Below, in pieces: positions 27,301-35,918 of a stretch of 64,000 nucleotides of DNA. Position numbers and translations under genes: made by a program. The notes below the pieces were generated by a model, which saw nothing but the letters and a program-made list of their open reading frames with translations, was not told where the DNA came from and did no database searches. The first letter of the stretch is position 1. Each line of letters begins with the position of its first letter. Origin of the DNA: Robiginitomaculum sp. (GTDB lineage Bacteria > Pseudomonadota > Alphaproteobacteria > Caulobacterales > Maricaulaceae); assembly GCA_002733605.1 (NCBI GenBank), contig NVWK01000014.1, forward strand, positions 53,674 through 117,673, read 5' to 3'.

Positions 27301-28341
27301 ATGAAACCGCGAAGCGAACAGCAGACCATGATGTACGCAGAAGCACGTGAGGCTCCTGAGCGCGTTTGCCAGCAATTGGAAGCAAATAAAGTACAAATTG
27401 AGAAATTAGGTGAGCGCTTGCGCAAGACCCCGCCAACGCTGGTTATGACTTGCGCACGCGGCAGTTCTGATAATGCCGCTAATTTTGCCAAATACCTGAT
27501 TGAAACCCATATGGGCACGCCAGTTCTCTCATTTGCGCCTTCCATAAGCTCGGTGTATCGGGCGCAGCAAAATATCGGACGCGTGTTGTTTTTGGCAATC
27601 TCTCAATCAGGTCAAAGCCCAGATATCCTTATGGCGACACAAGCCGCTAAAGACAGCGGTGCGTTGATCGTCTCTATTGTAAATGACGCTACGTCGCCTC
27701 TCGCACAAATGTCTGATTTCGTTATCCCCATTCATGCAGAGGTAGAAAAAAGTGTTGCGGCGACCAAGACATTCATTTGTTCGCTCAGCGCGATTGTACA
27801 TCTTGTGGCCGCATGGCAGCAAAATGATGACTTGATGACGGGGCTTGAAAATATACCTTCACGTCTTGAATCTGCATGTGATCTGGACTGGTCTGCCGGT
27901 TTGGAGTTATTGGCGCCTGCCCATAATCTTTTTGTTGTTAGCCGTGGTTTGGGGCTGGGGGTTGCGCAAGAGGCGGCCTTGAAATTGAAAGAAACTTGCG
28001 GAATTCATGCAGAAGCTTTCAGTGCGGCTGAAGTCAAACATGGGCCGATGACGATCGTGAAAAAGGGGTTTCCCGTATTCCTATATTCCCTACAAGATCA
28101 AACGCAAGAGAGCATAAATGACGTAGCCTCGGCTTTCCTTTCAAGGGGGGCACAGGTGCTTTCCGTCGGACACTCTTATGAGAAGGCCCTTAATTTAGAC
28201 ACTGTTTTTTGCCCCCATAAAGAATTACGCCCACTTGTATTTATTCAGTCTTTTTACATCTTTGTGAATGCACTTTCCTTATCACGCGGTTATGATCCTG
28301 ATAGGCCGCCCTATTTAAGCAAGATAACGGAGACCCTATAA
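27301..28341 (+). CDS. SIS-domain glucosamine-6-phosphate deaminase (NagB-II type)
   Basis: 346 residues with two SIS (sugar isomerase) domains, like the isomerase half of GlmS but without the glutaminase. Seen: TCARGSSDNAANFAKYLIE (about 50-68), AISQSGQSPDIL (about 100), VEKSVAATKTF, the second SIS with SRGLGLGVAQEAALKLKETC, and AEAFSAAEVKHGPM, a strong GlmS/NagB-II mark. It would turn GlcN-6-P into fructose-6-P and ammonia. In proteobacterial nag operons this form replaces classical NagB. RBS AAGGAAG. Its stop overlaps the nagA start by one base. Confidence 0.9.
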   Translation: MKPRSEQQTMMYAEAREAPERVCQQLEANKVQIEKLGERLRKTPPTLVMTCARGSSDNAANFAKYLIETHMGTPVLSFAPSISSVYRAQQNIGRVLFLAISQSGQSPDILMATQAAKDSGALIVSIVNDATSPLAQMSDFVIPIHAEVEKSVAATKTFICSLSAIVHLVAAWQQNDDLMTGLENIPSRLESACDLDWSAGLELLAPAHNLFVVSRGLGLGVAQEAALKLKETCGIHAEAFSAAEVKHGPMTIVKKGFPVFLYSLQDQTQESINDVASAFLSRGAQVLSVGHSYEKALNLDTVFCPHKELRPLVFIQSFYIFVNALSLSRGYDPDRPPYLSKITETL

Positions 28342-29495
28342 TGCGCGCTCTTATCAATGCGTGTGTCTTAACGCCTGAAGGGTACAAAGACAGACAAAGT
28401 GTGGTGTTTGAAGATGGCGTGATCATATCTGTATGTGAGGGTAAGGTGCGCCCGGAAAATGCCGTGGTCATGCAAGACCTCGGCGGGTTGAAATTGCTTC
28501 CCGGTTTTATAGATGTACAGCTTAATGGTGGTGGCGGCATTTTGTTTAATGATTGCCCGACTGTGGAGGGTATAAAAACCATTGGGGAAGCGCACCGAAA
28601 ATTCGGCACGACCGGATTTTTCCCTACTTTAATAAGTGATGATCTGGATGTTATGGCGCGCGCAATCGAGGCCGTGGAAGCCGCCATTACGCAAGGCGTA
28701 CCCGGAGTTCTGGGCATTCATTTAGAGGGCCCGTTCTTGAACACAGAAAAATGCGGTGTACATGATCCGTCAAAATTTATGAACATTGGCCCAAATGAAT
28801 TAGCGCTCATGTCCGGCCTTAAAGCCGGGAAAACGATCATTACCCTCGCACCGGAAAAGACGACGCCGGATATTATCCGCACCCTGAGTGAACGCGGCGT
28901 CATTGTTTGCGCAGGCCACACACAGGCGTCTTATGAAGACGCGATCCAGGCAATGGATGCGGGTCTAACCGGGTTTACCCATTTGTTTAATGCGATGAAG
29001 GCTATGGAAAGCCGGCGACCGGGCATTATTGCGGCCGCACTGGAAGACAAGCGTGGCTGGTGCGGTATCATTGCAGATGGTCATCACGTACATTGGGCTA
29101 TGCTGCGGCTGGCTTTGCGGGCTAAAGTCGGCGACCAAATTTTTCTTGTCACAGATGCCATGCCGAGTGTTGGGGCTACTCAAAAGAGCTTTTCTATCGG
29201 TGATGAGACTATTGTTGTGAAAGACGGAAAATGTGTGACTGGTGATGGGACGCTTGCAGGATCAGATTTGGATATGATCAGTGCTGTCCTAAATGCCGTT
29301 GACAAGTTGGATGTAGATTTTGTCCAAGCCGTGCGCATGGCCAGCGCATTGCCCGCTCGATTTATCAATATGCAAGATCGGCTAGGGGGAATTCGTGCCG
29401 GGCTTCAGGCTGATTTCATACTTCTTTCCGCAGATCAAAAGGTTGAAAAAACCTGGATCAAGGGCCAAGCTGTCAGCTATGAGACCAGTGTCTAA
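28341..29495 (+). CDS. nagA: N-acetylglucosamine-6-phosphate deacetylase
   Basis: 384 residues, the usual NagA length. Amidohydrolase landmarks: LLPGFIDVQLNGGGG (52-66), GIHLEGPFLN (125-134, metal-binding Glu129), VCAGHTQAS (metal His), THLFNAMKAM (metal His), DGHHVHW, and LVTDAMPSVG with the catalytic Asp. It removes acetate from GlcNAc-6-P, the product of both the kinase and MurQ. Translation is coupled to the preceding deaminase gene. It converges on the GntR gene with an 11-base gap. Confidence 0.95.
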   Translation: MRALINACVLTPEGYKDRQSVVFEDGVIISVCEGKVRPENAVVMQDLGGLKLLPGFIDVQLNGGGGILFNDCPTVEGIKTIGEAHRKFGTTGFFPTLISDDLDVMARAIEAVEAAITQGVPGVLGIHLEGPFLNTEKCGVHDPSKFMNIGPNELALMSGLKAGKTIITLAPEKTTPDIIRTLSERGVIVCAGHTQASYEDAIQAMDAGLTGFTHLFNAMKAMESRRPGIIAAALEDKRGWCGIIADGHHVHWAMLRLALRAKVGDQIFLVTDAMPSVGATQKSFSIGDETIVVKDGKCVTGDGTLAGSDLDMISAVLNAVDKLDVDFVQAVRMASALPARFINMQDRLGGIRAGLQADFILLSADQKVEKTWIKGQAVSYETSV

Positions 29496-29506
29496 ACCAA
29501 CTGTAT

Positions 29507-30250
29507 TTAATCTAGCTCGTTGATATCCAAATTCATAACAATGTCATAGCAATCGCCGCGATATGCTGATCTGGTCAGCTCAACAGGGGTTCCATCTTGC
29601 AGGGTTGATCGGCGTTCTATACGCAATATTTCGCTATTCACATCAATGGATAAAAGCCCGGCTTCCGTCGGGTTGGCCAAAGAGGCACGGACTTTCTGGG
29701 TTCCCTTGACGGGGTTATTGCCTTTTGTTTCTAATGCCTGATACAGAGATTGTGTTATCTCGGAAATGTCAGGCAGCAAGGATGCGGGCACGACCGCATG
29801 TTCGATCGCCAAAGGTTGTCCGTCGGACAAGCGCACCCGTCCAAGCCGGGCGACCTTGTCTGCCTGATTAATGTTTAAAATTTCAGCTTCTTCCGCAGTT
29901 GGCGTACCGTAAGCTTTCATGATCCAAATTGCCTGCGGGTTGTGGCCATGGGTATGCATACTGCTTGTAAAGCCGCGTAAGTTAGACCCCAGGTGCGAAA
30001 TTGGAGGTAGCACAAATGTGCCAGACCCATGTTTGCGCTGAACGATTTTTTCTTCTGCAAGAATGTTTAAAGCTTTGCGAATCGTGACGCGTGAAGCGCC
30101 TGTCATCAGGCAAAGCTCACGCTCGGAAGGCAACGCTTCCCCAGCGTCTACATCATTATCAGAAATATAGGTGCGGATATTTTTTGCAATTAGCATATAG
30201 TGGGGCATTGCTGACGTTTTATCTTTGCTAATCTTGTCCAACTTCATCAT
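29507..30250 (-). CDS. GntR family transcriptional regulator, HutC/UTRA type (NagR-like)
   Basis: 247 residues. The N-terminal winged helix has LPSERELCLMTGASRVTIRKALNIL (signature of GntR HTH) and the wing QRKHGSGTFV. The C-terminal UTRA effector domain starts near residue 85 with ARLGRVRLSDGQPLAIEHAVVP and ends ELTRSAYRGDCYDIVMNL. Homologues with this layout next to nagA/nagB bind GlcNAc-6-P or GlcN-6-P and repress amino-sugar genes. It is probably the regulator of this cluster, acting at the ATTGGTAT sites (inference). The ATG at 30250 follows AGGGAAACC. Confidence 0.9.
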   Translation of the reverse strand: MMKLDKISKDKTSAMPHYMLIAKNIRTYISDNDVDAGEALPSERELCLMTGASRVTIRKALNILAEEKIVQRKHGSGTFVLPPISHLGSNLRGFTSSMHTHGHNPQAIWIMKAYGTPTAEEAEILNINQADKVARLGRVRLSDGQPLAIEHAVVPASLLPDISEITQSLYQALETKGNNPVKGTQKVRASLANPTEAGLLSIDVNSEILRIERRSTLQDGTPVELTRSAYRGDCYDIVMNLDINELD

Positions 30251-30318
30251 GGTTTCCCTACATAAATAGTGTGTTTCGCGGCAGCTTTCCCTAATCACTG
30301 TTTTTTTGTTATATAATC

Positions 30319-30335
30319 ATACTACTATATAGTAT
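30319..30335. promoter_or_regulatory. Short dyad upstream of the GntR gene
   Basis: ATACTA-5-TAGTAT inverted repeat in the 160-base gap between the GntR gene (minus) and the end of the FAD oxidase gene. It is about 70 bases before the GntR start, so it may be an autoregulatory site or simply an AT-rich promoter. Confidence 0.3.
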
Positions 30336-30410
30336 TTTGAAGAAAAATGTGAAAAATAAAGCAGATGTCCTGCTTTATCCTTTAGTACCCGTAAACGTTG
30401 ATAAAGCCGA

Positions 30411-31787
30411 TCAATCAATAACAACACCCGGGTTTAATATCTTGCGAGGATCGAGAGTTTTTTTCAACAATTTCATCAAAGCAATTTCTTCTGCACTTCT
30501 GGTTTGTGCCAGCCATTTTTTTTTCTCATGCCCAATACCGTGTTCCGCTGATACCGAACCGCCATACGCTTTCAGTGGTTCATATACAGCGCAGTCAGAA
30601 AGATGCCTGGTGTTGTTTACGGGCGAGCCTGGGTGAATAAAAAAATGTAAATTGCCATCCCCAATATGTCCGAGCACATAAAATTTTGATTGTGGTAAAG
30701 ATTGATTTAGTTGATTTTGCACTTTTTTGACATAGTCTTCCATCGCGGAAATAGGGAGGCTCACATCATAGAGATAAGCGGGTTTTTGATTGAGGATAGG
30801 TTCGAAATCTTCCCGTATAGCCCAGAGGGATTGCCGCTCATTTTCAGATTTAGGGAGCACCGCATCTACAATTAACCCCTCTGTGAAGACCGTCTCGACA
30901 ACCTCCATAAACCGTTCATCATCGCGCATCGGATCGTTGCCATCACATTCAAAAAGCACATAAAACGGGTGGGCTCTGTCTAGGGGCGCACGGTGAGCGC
31001 CCGGCCGGGTGACAGCCCGAACATAGTCGCCCCACATAACCTCATACGCAGAAAGGTTCGTGCCTATATTGGTTTTTAAATGGGTGAGTAATTGCACGAC
31101 GGATTGAAAATCTGATAGGGCAACAAGTGCTGTGTTCTTTGTGACAGGCAAGGGCATTAATTTCACAACGGCGCGGGTGATAATACCCAATGTGCCTTCT
31201 GAGCCGATGAACAACTGTTTTAAATCGTACCCGGCATTGTTTTTTAGCATTTTGTTCAACGAAGAAATTATGGTCCCGTCAGGCAATACGGCCTCCAAGC
31301 CAAGCACCATAGAGCGTGCCATGCCGTAACGGAGTACATTTATGCCGCCCGCATTGGTGGCTAAATTGCCCCCGATCGTGCAAGATCCGCGTGCCCCAAG
31401 ATCAAGGGGTAAGAACAAACCTTTTGCCTTTACAGCGTTTTGTACCGTTTCCAAAATCGCCCCAGATTCAATCATGGCCGTACCCGCGACGGGATCGATT
31501 TCAGGTATGGCGTTCATGCGCTCTAGGGAAATGACAACATCGTTTTCGGAACTGTGAGTGCCTTGAACGCAGGTCGTGTTCCCGCCGTGTACCACAACGG
31601 TTTGGTTGTGTTCATGGCATAGCTTTAGAATTTCGGAAACCTGCAAAACTGTTGTTGGTCGCAAGAGCGCTTTGGCGCGTAGGGGACTGTTGTCCCAGTA
31701 ACTAACAGCCCTCATCGCGATATCCGCGGGAGAGACCATTACGCCCTCGCCAATTTTTTGTTTTAGAATGTCAATAATATTAGGCAT
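30411..31787 (-). CDS. FAD-linked oxidase, D-lactate dehydrogenase/GlcD type
   Basis: 458 residues. The FAD_binding_4 domain has VVVHGGNTTCVQG (residues 64-76), VVISLERMNAI, and LGARGSCTIGGNLATNAGGI (about 130-149). The FAD-oxidase C-terminal domain has FYVLGHIGDGNLHFFIHPG, SAEHGIGHEKKKWL and LDPRKILNPG. Members oxidise D-2-hydroxy acids such as D-lactate, glycolate or D-2-hydroxyglutarate. It lies 46 bases downstream of murQ on the same strand. As MurQ releases D-lactate, D-lactate to pyruvate is the obvious reaction here, though the family alone does not prove it. Confidence 0.87.
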   Translation of the reverse strand: MPNIIDILKQKIGEGVMVSPADIAMRAVSYWDNSPLRAKALLRPTTVLQVSEILKLCHEHNQTVVVHGGNTTCVQGTHSSENDVVISLERMNAIPEIDPVAGTAMIESGAILETVQNAVKAKGLFLPLDLGARGSCTIGGNLATNAGGINVLRYGMARSMVLGLEAVLPDGTIISSLNKMLKNNAGYDLKQLFIGSEGTLGIITRAVVKLMPLPVTKNTALVALSDFQSVVQLLTHLKTNIGTNLSAYEVMWGDYVRAVTRPGAHRAPLDRAHPFYVLFECDGNDPMRDDERFMEVVETVFTEGLIVDAVLPKSENERQSLWAIREDFEPILNQKPAYLYDVSLPISAMEDYVKKVQNQLNQSLPQSKFYVLGHIGDGNLHFFIHPGSPVNNTRHLSDCAVYEPLKAYGGSVSAEHGIGHEKKKWLAQTRSAEEIALMKLLKKTLDPRKILNPGVVID

Positions 31788-31833
31788 AACCCATTACCCT
31801 GATTTCTAGATTGAAGGCATACAAATTTACTGT

Positions 31834-32724
31834 CTAACCTGATTTTGTATCAAGCAAGGCGAGCGCAGTTCGCAGGTTTCCACTTGCCTGTTTGATGATT
31901 TGCTCTGCACTTTCCGAGCTTTGCCCTAAGGCGATTAAGACAGCCATTTTAATGTTCTCATTTGCATCATTTAGCGAAGAGCGGGCAGTTTTTTTTGAGC
32001 ATTTGGTAATGTCGCAAATCATATTTACGGCACGGCCTTCCAGTTTTTTATTGGACACGACCATGTCGACCATAAAGCCTTTATAAACATGTCCAAGCCT
32101 TGTCATAATGGCCGTGGAGAGTATGTTCAAAACGGCCTTTTGAGCGGTACCCGCCTTCATCCTCGTTGATCCGGCAATAATTTCGCTCCCTGTTACGGCA
32201 AGTATGGCATTGTCAACTTCCGCGAGGAGGGGGGTGTTGGGGTTGTTCGCTATACCAATCGTCATTGCGCCCCTAATATTTGCCTCTTGTAGGGCACCGA
32301 GCGTATATGGTGTTTTACCACTGGCGGCAACGCCAATAACAATATCATTTTTACCTACTTTGGCATTTTGTATCTGAGATCGACCATTCTCTGAGCTGTC
32401 TTCAGCTCCTTCTATACTTACGGTCAAGGCTTCTATCCCCCCCGCGATGCAAAACTCGATGCGGTTTCTTGGCCAGCCAAATGTGGGGCCTAATTCTGCG
32501 CCGTCCTGAATAGCCAAGCGTCCGGATGTGCCTGCACCTACATAAATGAGTCTACCCGTTTCACCCAGTCTTTGCGCCGCCTGATCTGCCGCAAGCGCAA
32601 TATCGCGCATGGCAGGTTTGACAGCGGCCATTGCCATCAATTGCCCTTCATACATTGCCTCAACAGCATCTCGCGTTGACCATTGATCAAAATCAACGAA
32701 TCTCTGACATACGTCCTCAGTCAT
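31834..32724 (-). CDS. murQ: N-acetylmuramic acid 6-phosphate etherase
   Basis: 296 residues, normal MurQ length. It cleaves the lactyl ether of MurNAc-6-P to GlcNAc-6-P and D-lactate. Clear family motifs: IYVGAGTSGRLAIQDGAEL (about 60-78, with the catalytic Glu), GVAASGKTPYTLGAL (SIS loop), TRMKAGTAQKAVLNILSTA and GHVYKGFMVDM. A helical C-terminal tail follows. The gene lies between namZ-like and the D-lactate oxidase-like gene, all on the minus strand. Its presence means that muramic acid, not only GlcNAc, is a substrate of this cluster. Confidence 0.95.
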   Translation of the reverse strand: MTEDVCQRFVDFDQWSTRDAVEAMYEGQLMAMAAVKPAMRDIALAADQAAQRLGETGRLIYVGAGTSGRLAIQDGAELGPTFGWPRNRIEFCIAGGIEALTVSIEGAEDSSENGRSQIQNAKVGKNDIVIGVAASGKTPYTLGALQEANIRGAMTIGIANNPNTPLLAEVDNAILAVTGSEIIAGSTRMKAGTAQKAVLNILSTAIMTRLGHVYKGFMVDMVVSNKKLEGRAVNMICDITKCSKKTARSSLNDANENIKMAVLIALGQSSESAEQIIKQASGNLRTALALLDTKSG

Positions 32725-32961
32725 TTGCGATCCAGTAGGGTTTTATACGCGCTATTTTTCAAGGGGCACTCCGATTTGATATGTGTATTCATTGATGTGC
32801 CATACTAGCTCTGTTTGTATTGCAAAACCACCAAAAAGTGACTATAAAGGAGACCAATTAGATACAACTTGAAAAATGGGCTGGAAAACAGAGCGTGCAC
32901 CTGCAATATGTGTGTCACAGCCGTACATTGTTATGCGGAGCGAGTGCTCTTTTGGCGTCAA

Positions 32962-34164
32962 TCAATCATATAGCAGGTAGTTTTGCCTTATCTGCTTAAA
33001 TGTTTTCAGGTCGTCTTGCCAACTCTCCCGAATTCCGTCTTGGGTTTTCCCCTCTTTGATTTGGCGCATTAATACATCATTGCCGGCAAGCTTATTAAAA
33101 AAGTTGTTCTCTAGAAAGAAATTCCCTTGGTTGGGCAAAACTGCATAGAAATCGATCAGCCAATCTAACGACACTCTGGCAGGTGGGGAGGGATTTGCAG
33201 CACTGGCGCGTAGATCGTATCCTTTGCACAGCCTACCGTTGAGTTTCGGGTATTGGGCACCAGCATTGGGGAGGGGGGTAAATTGAAAACCGCCTTTTAT
33301 ATAGTCGGGGTGCCCAAGAGCCTGGAACGGAAAATCTGTCCCGCGTCCGACGCTCACCAGTGTGCCTTCGAATAATGCCAAAGACGGGTAGAGATAAATA
33401 GAGTTCATATTGGGGAGGTTTGGGGAAGGTTTTATGGGAAGCTCATAGAGCGTATCATGCGTATAGCCTGCGATTTTAATGACGGTGAGATCGCATTTTA
33501 CGCCGCCTTTTAACCAGTTTTCACCGTTTATCATGCGTCCGTACTCTCCAATGGTCATGCCGTAAACCAGAGGGACAGGGTGTAGGCCAATGAAGGAGCT
33601 AAATTCGGGCTTGAGTACGGGGCCATCAATGTAAAACCCGTTTGGGTTTGGGCGGTCAAGAAGGATCAAAGGCACAGAGTTTTCTGCGCACGCCTCCATG
33701 ACATAATGAAGTGTCGAGAGATATGTGTAAAATCTCACCCCGACATCCTGAATATCAAAAACGAGGACATCGATATCTTGCATGGTTTTTACGGATGGTT
33801 TTTTATGTGCGCCGTAAAGAGAGATGATGGGCAATCCTGTCCGCGTATCGATTTCATCATCTATCTTTTCCCCGGCGTCTTTATCGCCCCTAAATCCGTG
33901 CTCGGGCGCAAAGACTTTAACGACATCCATGTCTTTTTCCAACAAGGCATCGACCAAATGCATATCGCCAATCATCGATGTTGCATTGGCTATAACCGCA
34001 ATACGTTTTCCTTGCAGGAGAGGTAAATAGATTTCATGTCTCTGCGCACCAACTTCAAGTTCTGTATTAAGCCCAGCAGGTTTTTCTTGAATGTCATGAG
34101 TGCAAGAGCCCATCCCAACAACGCACATGAAAAATAGAAAAGTGTTTTTGAGACGTTTCAGCAT
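32962..34164 (-). CDS. namZ: DUF1343 (GH171/NamZ-like) exo-beta-N-acetylmuramidase lipoprotein
   Basis: 400 residues. Lipobox GMGSC near residue 21. Family motifs: GKRIAVIANATSMIG (52-66), VKVFAPEHGFRGD, LPIISLYGAHKKP, DVLVFDIQDVGVRFYTYLSTL, LILLDRPNPNG, and SLALFEGTLVSVGRGTDFPFQ. DUF1343 was shown in Bacillus and Tannerella to be NamZ, which releases MurNAc from the non-reducing end of peptide-free glycan. That specificity matches the amidase, kinase and MurQ in this cluster. The gene has its own promoter room, with a 237-base gap to murQ that holds no further gene. The symbol is given by family, not by proven function. Confidence 0.87.
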   Translation of the reverse strand: MLKRLKNTFLFFMCVVGMGSCTHDIQEKPAGLNTELEVGAQRHEIYLPLLQGKRIAVIANATSMIGDMHLVDALLEKDMDVVKVFAPEHGFRGDKDAGEKIDDEIDTRTGLPIISLYGAHKKPSVKTMQDIDVLVFDIQDVGVRFYTYLSTLHYVMEACAENSVPLILLDRPNPNGFYIDGPVLKPEFSSFIGLHPVPLVYGMTIGEYGRMINGENWLKGGVKCDLTVIKIAGYTHDTLYELPIKPSPNLPNMNSIYLYPSLALFEGTLVSVGRGTDFPFQALGHPDYIKGGFQFTPLPNAGAQYPKLNGRLCKGYDLRASAANPSPPARVSLDWLIDFYAVLPNQGNFFLENNFFNKLAGNDVLMRQIKEGKTQDGIRESWQDDLKTFKQIRQNYLLYD

Positions 34165-34482
34165 TTTGGTACTATCAACGATGGTGCCGAATAAAGCAAA
34201 TCATCGCAGGTCTCTGTTGTCGGTTTGTAATGGCAGGCATAATTTTGATGGAGAAGAAGTGTTTTTATTGTATCAATTTGTTTCGGAAACTCATCTGACT
34301 GATTATAATGAATATGTAAAAACACACGTGAGTCTTCGCACTCGTGCCAACCCCCTAAAATATATAATAAAAACAATGGGTTAGAGGTGTAGATTTTGTC
34401 CAACCCATTTTAGTTGGACACATTCTTATTTCGTTCACCTTTTGTCAGTGTCGAATTTAACCGTGTCTGACGTCAGCGCCTA
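34165..34482. other. Non-coding stretch between namZ and the IS element
   Basis: 318 bases with no credible gene. It contains the namZ promoter region and an inverted repeat TGTCCAAC-8-GTTGGACA at 34397-34420, which resembles an old transposon end or a weak hairpin. Nothing else is recognisable. Confidence 0.4.
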
Positions 34483-34545
34483 TGAGACCGATTTAAGTCT
34501 GGGCTAAGTGAGAGTTTGCTCACCTTGTATCTCATGGAGAGAAAG

Positions 34546-34920
34546 ATGAGACATACAAGAACAAGTAAGCAATCAGCCGGTGAGCGGATTGTTAAAGATA
34601 TCAAACGTAAAACCCGTAAGCAATACTCTGCTGAGGAGAAGATCCGCATCGTACTAGATGGCCTGCGTGGCGAAGAGAGCATTGCAGAGCTGTGTCGCCT
34701 AGAAGGCATAGCCCAAGGCCTGTACTATAAATGGTCGAAGGATTTTATGGAGGTTGGCAAGAAGCGCCTTGCTGGCGACATCGTCCGCCAAGCCAATACT
34801 TCTGAAGTCAAAAATTTGCGTTCAGAAGCCCGTAATATGAAGGAAGTTATCGCCGAACAAACCCTTGAACTCCGTCTGCTTAAAAAAAGCATGATCGGGG
34901 ATGGGGGCGACGACGTATGA
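34546..34920 (+). CDS. IS3-family transposase OrfA
   Basis: 124 residues from the ATG at 34546 (GGAGAG 5 bases upstream). Helix-turn-helix of the Tnp_1 type: KQYSAEEKIRIVLDGLRGEESIAELCR, then LYYKWSKDFMEVGKKRLAGD. A leucine-zipper-like tail follows (VKNLRSEARNMKEVIAEQTLELRLLKKSM). It overlaps the orfB start by 4 bases (ATGA), where IS3 elements make the OrfAB fusion by frameshifting. The frame is intact. Confidence 0.9.
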   Translation: MRHTRTSKQSAGERIVKDIKRKTRKQYSAEEKIRIVLDGLRGEESIAELCRLEGIAQGLYYKWSKDFMEVGKKRLAGDIVRQANTSEVKNLRSEARNMKEVIAEQTLELRLLKKSMIGDGGDDV

Positions 34921-35896
34921 GATATCCAGCAACAGAGAAGCTTGAGATCATCCGGTTGGTGGAGTGCTCATCGCGCCCTGCCAAGTGGACGCTGGATAAG
35001 CTGGGCGTTCCAAGGCCAACATTTTACCGTTGGTATGCGGTATCTGGAACATGGCGAAGACGGGCTTGTAGATCGTGCCCCAATGCCTCGGCTGGTATGG
35101 AACCGTATTCCTGACAAGGTGCGACATGAACTACTGGATATGGCTCTTGATATACCAGAACTCAGCCCGCGTGAGTTAGCTGTTCGGTTTACGGACACCA
35201 AAGCTACTTCGTGTCAGAAAGCTCGGTGTATCGCTTGCTGAAGGCCCATGACCTCATATCCAGCCCAGCATTCATTGTCATGCCCTAAAGGATTAGCTGC
35301 GCGTCAAAGCGGCAAGTGAATTTAAGGACAAGACCACGGCCATAAACCAGATGTGGCAGACTGACTTTACCTATTTTAAAATCATCGGCTGGGGTTGGAT
35401 GTATTTATCAACCATCTTAGATGACTACTCACGTTACATTATCAGTTGGAAACTATGTAGCACGATGAAGACTTCGGATGTGACCGACACATTGAATATG
35501 GCGCTTGAAGCTTCGGGCTGCAATCAAGTCCATGTCGTTCACAAACCACGCTTGTTGTCAGACAACGGTGCCAGCTATATCTCTGGAGAACTGGCAGATT
35601 ACATCAAAGACCAAGGTATGAGCCATGTGCGCGGAGCGCCCTATCATCCGCAAACACAGGGTAAGATCGAACGCTGGCATCAGACGCTTAAGACCCGAAT
35701 ATTGTTGGAGAACTACTTCTTGCCAGGTGATTTAGAACGTCAGATCGAAACCTTCGTTGAGTATTACAATCATGAACGATACCATGAAAGCTTGAAAAAC
35801 GTCACACCTGCTGACGTCTACTTCGGACGGGCGCAGTCAATTTTAAATAAGAGAGAAAGGATCAAACAGAAGACTATCGAACATCGACGCATGTGA
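34917..35896 (+). pseudogene. IS3-family transposase OrfB, frameshifted
   Basis: The DDE integrase half of the element, spread over three frames. It starts MRYPATEKLEIIRLVE, shifts after FYRWY (near 35035) into RYLEHGEDGLVDRAPMP, shifts again near 35205 into FVSESSVYRLLKAHDL, and is then broken near 35281 by a 23-base insertion that brings in a stop. After it the catalytic core is intact: MWQTDFTY (first Asp), RLLSDNGASYI (second Asp), GKIERWHQTLK (Glu). With two frameshifts and an insertion the enzyme cannot be made. Confidence 0.88.
35282..35306 (+). repeat. Nested inverted repeat, left copy (inside orfB)
   Basis: 25 bases (GCCCTAAAGGATTAGCTGCG followed by CGTCA) that are the exact reverse complement of 35894-35918. 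In the intact reading the codons ...FIVM and KAASEFKDK would join directly. The added 23 bases of this copy break the gene, so the left copy is the newcomer. Confidence 0.8.
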
Positions 35897-35918
35897 CGCG
35901 CAGCTAATCCTTTAGGGC
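35894..35918 (-). repeat. Nested inverted repeat, right copy (at the orfB stop)
   Basis: The partner of 35282-35306 in opposite orientation; the orfB stop TGA is its first three bases. The two copies enclose the catalytic part of orfB (35307-35893). Confidence 0.8.

Noticed and set aside
34397..34420. Transcription terminator near the IS left end
   Set aside because: The TGTCCAAC/GTTGGACA stem is AT-balanced and has no T run on either side, so a terminator role is not supported.
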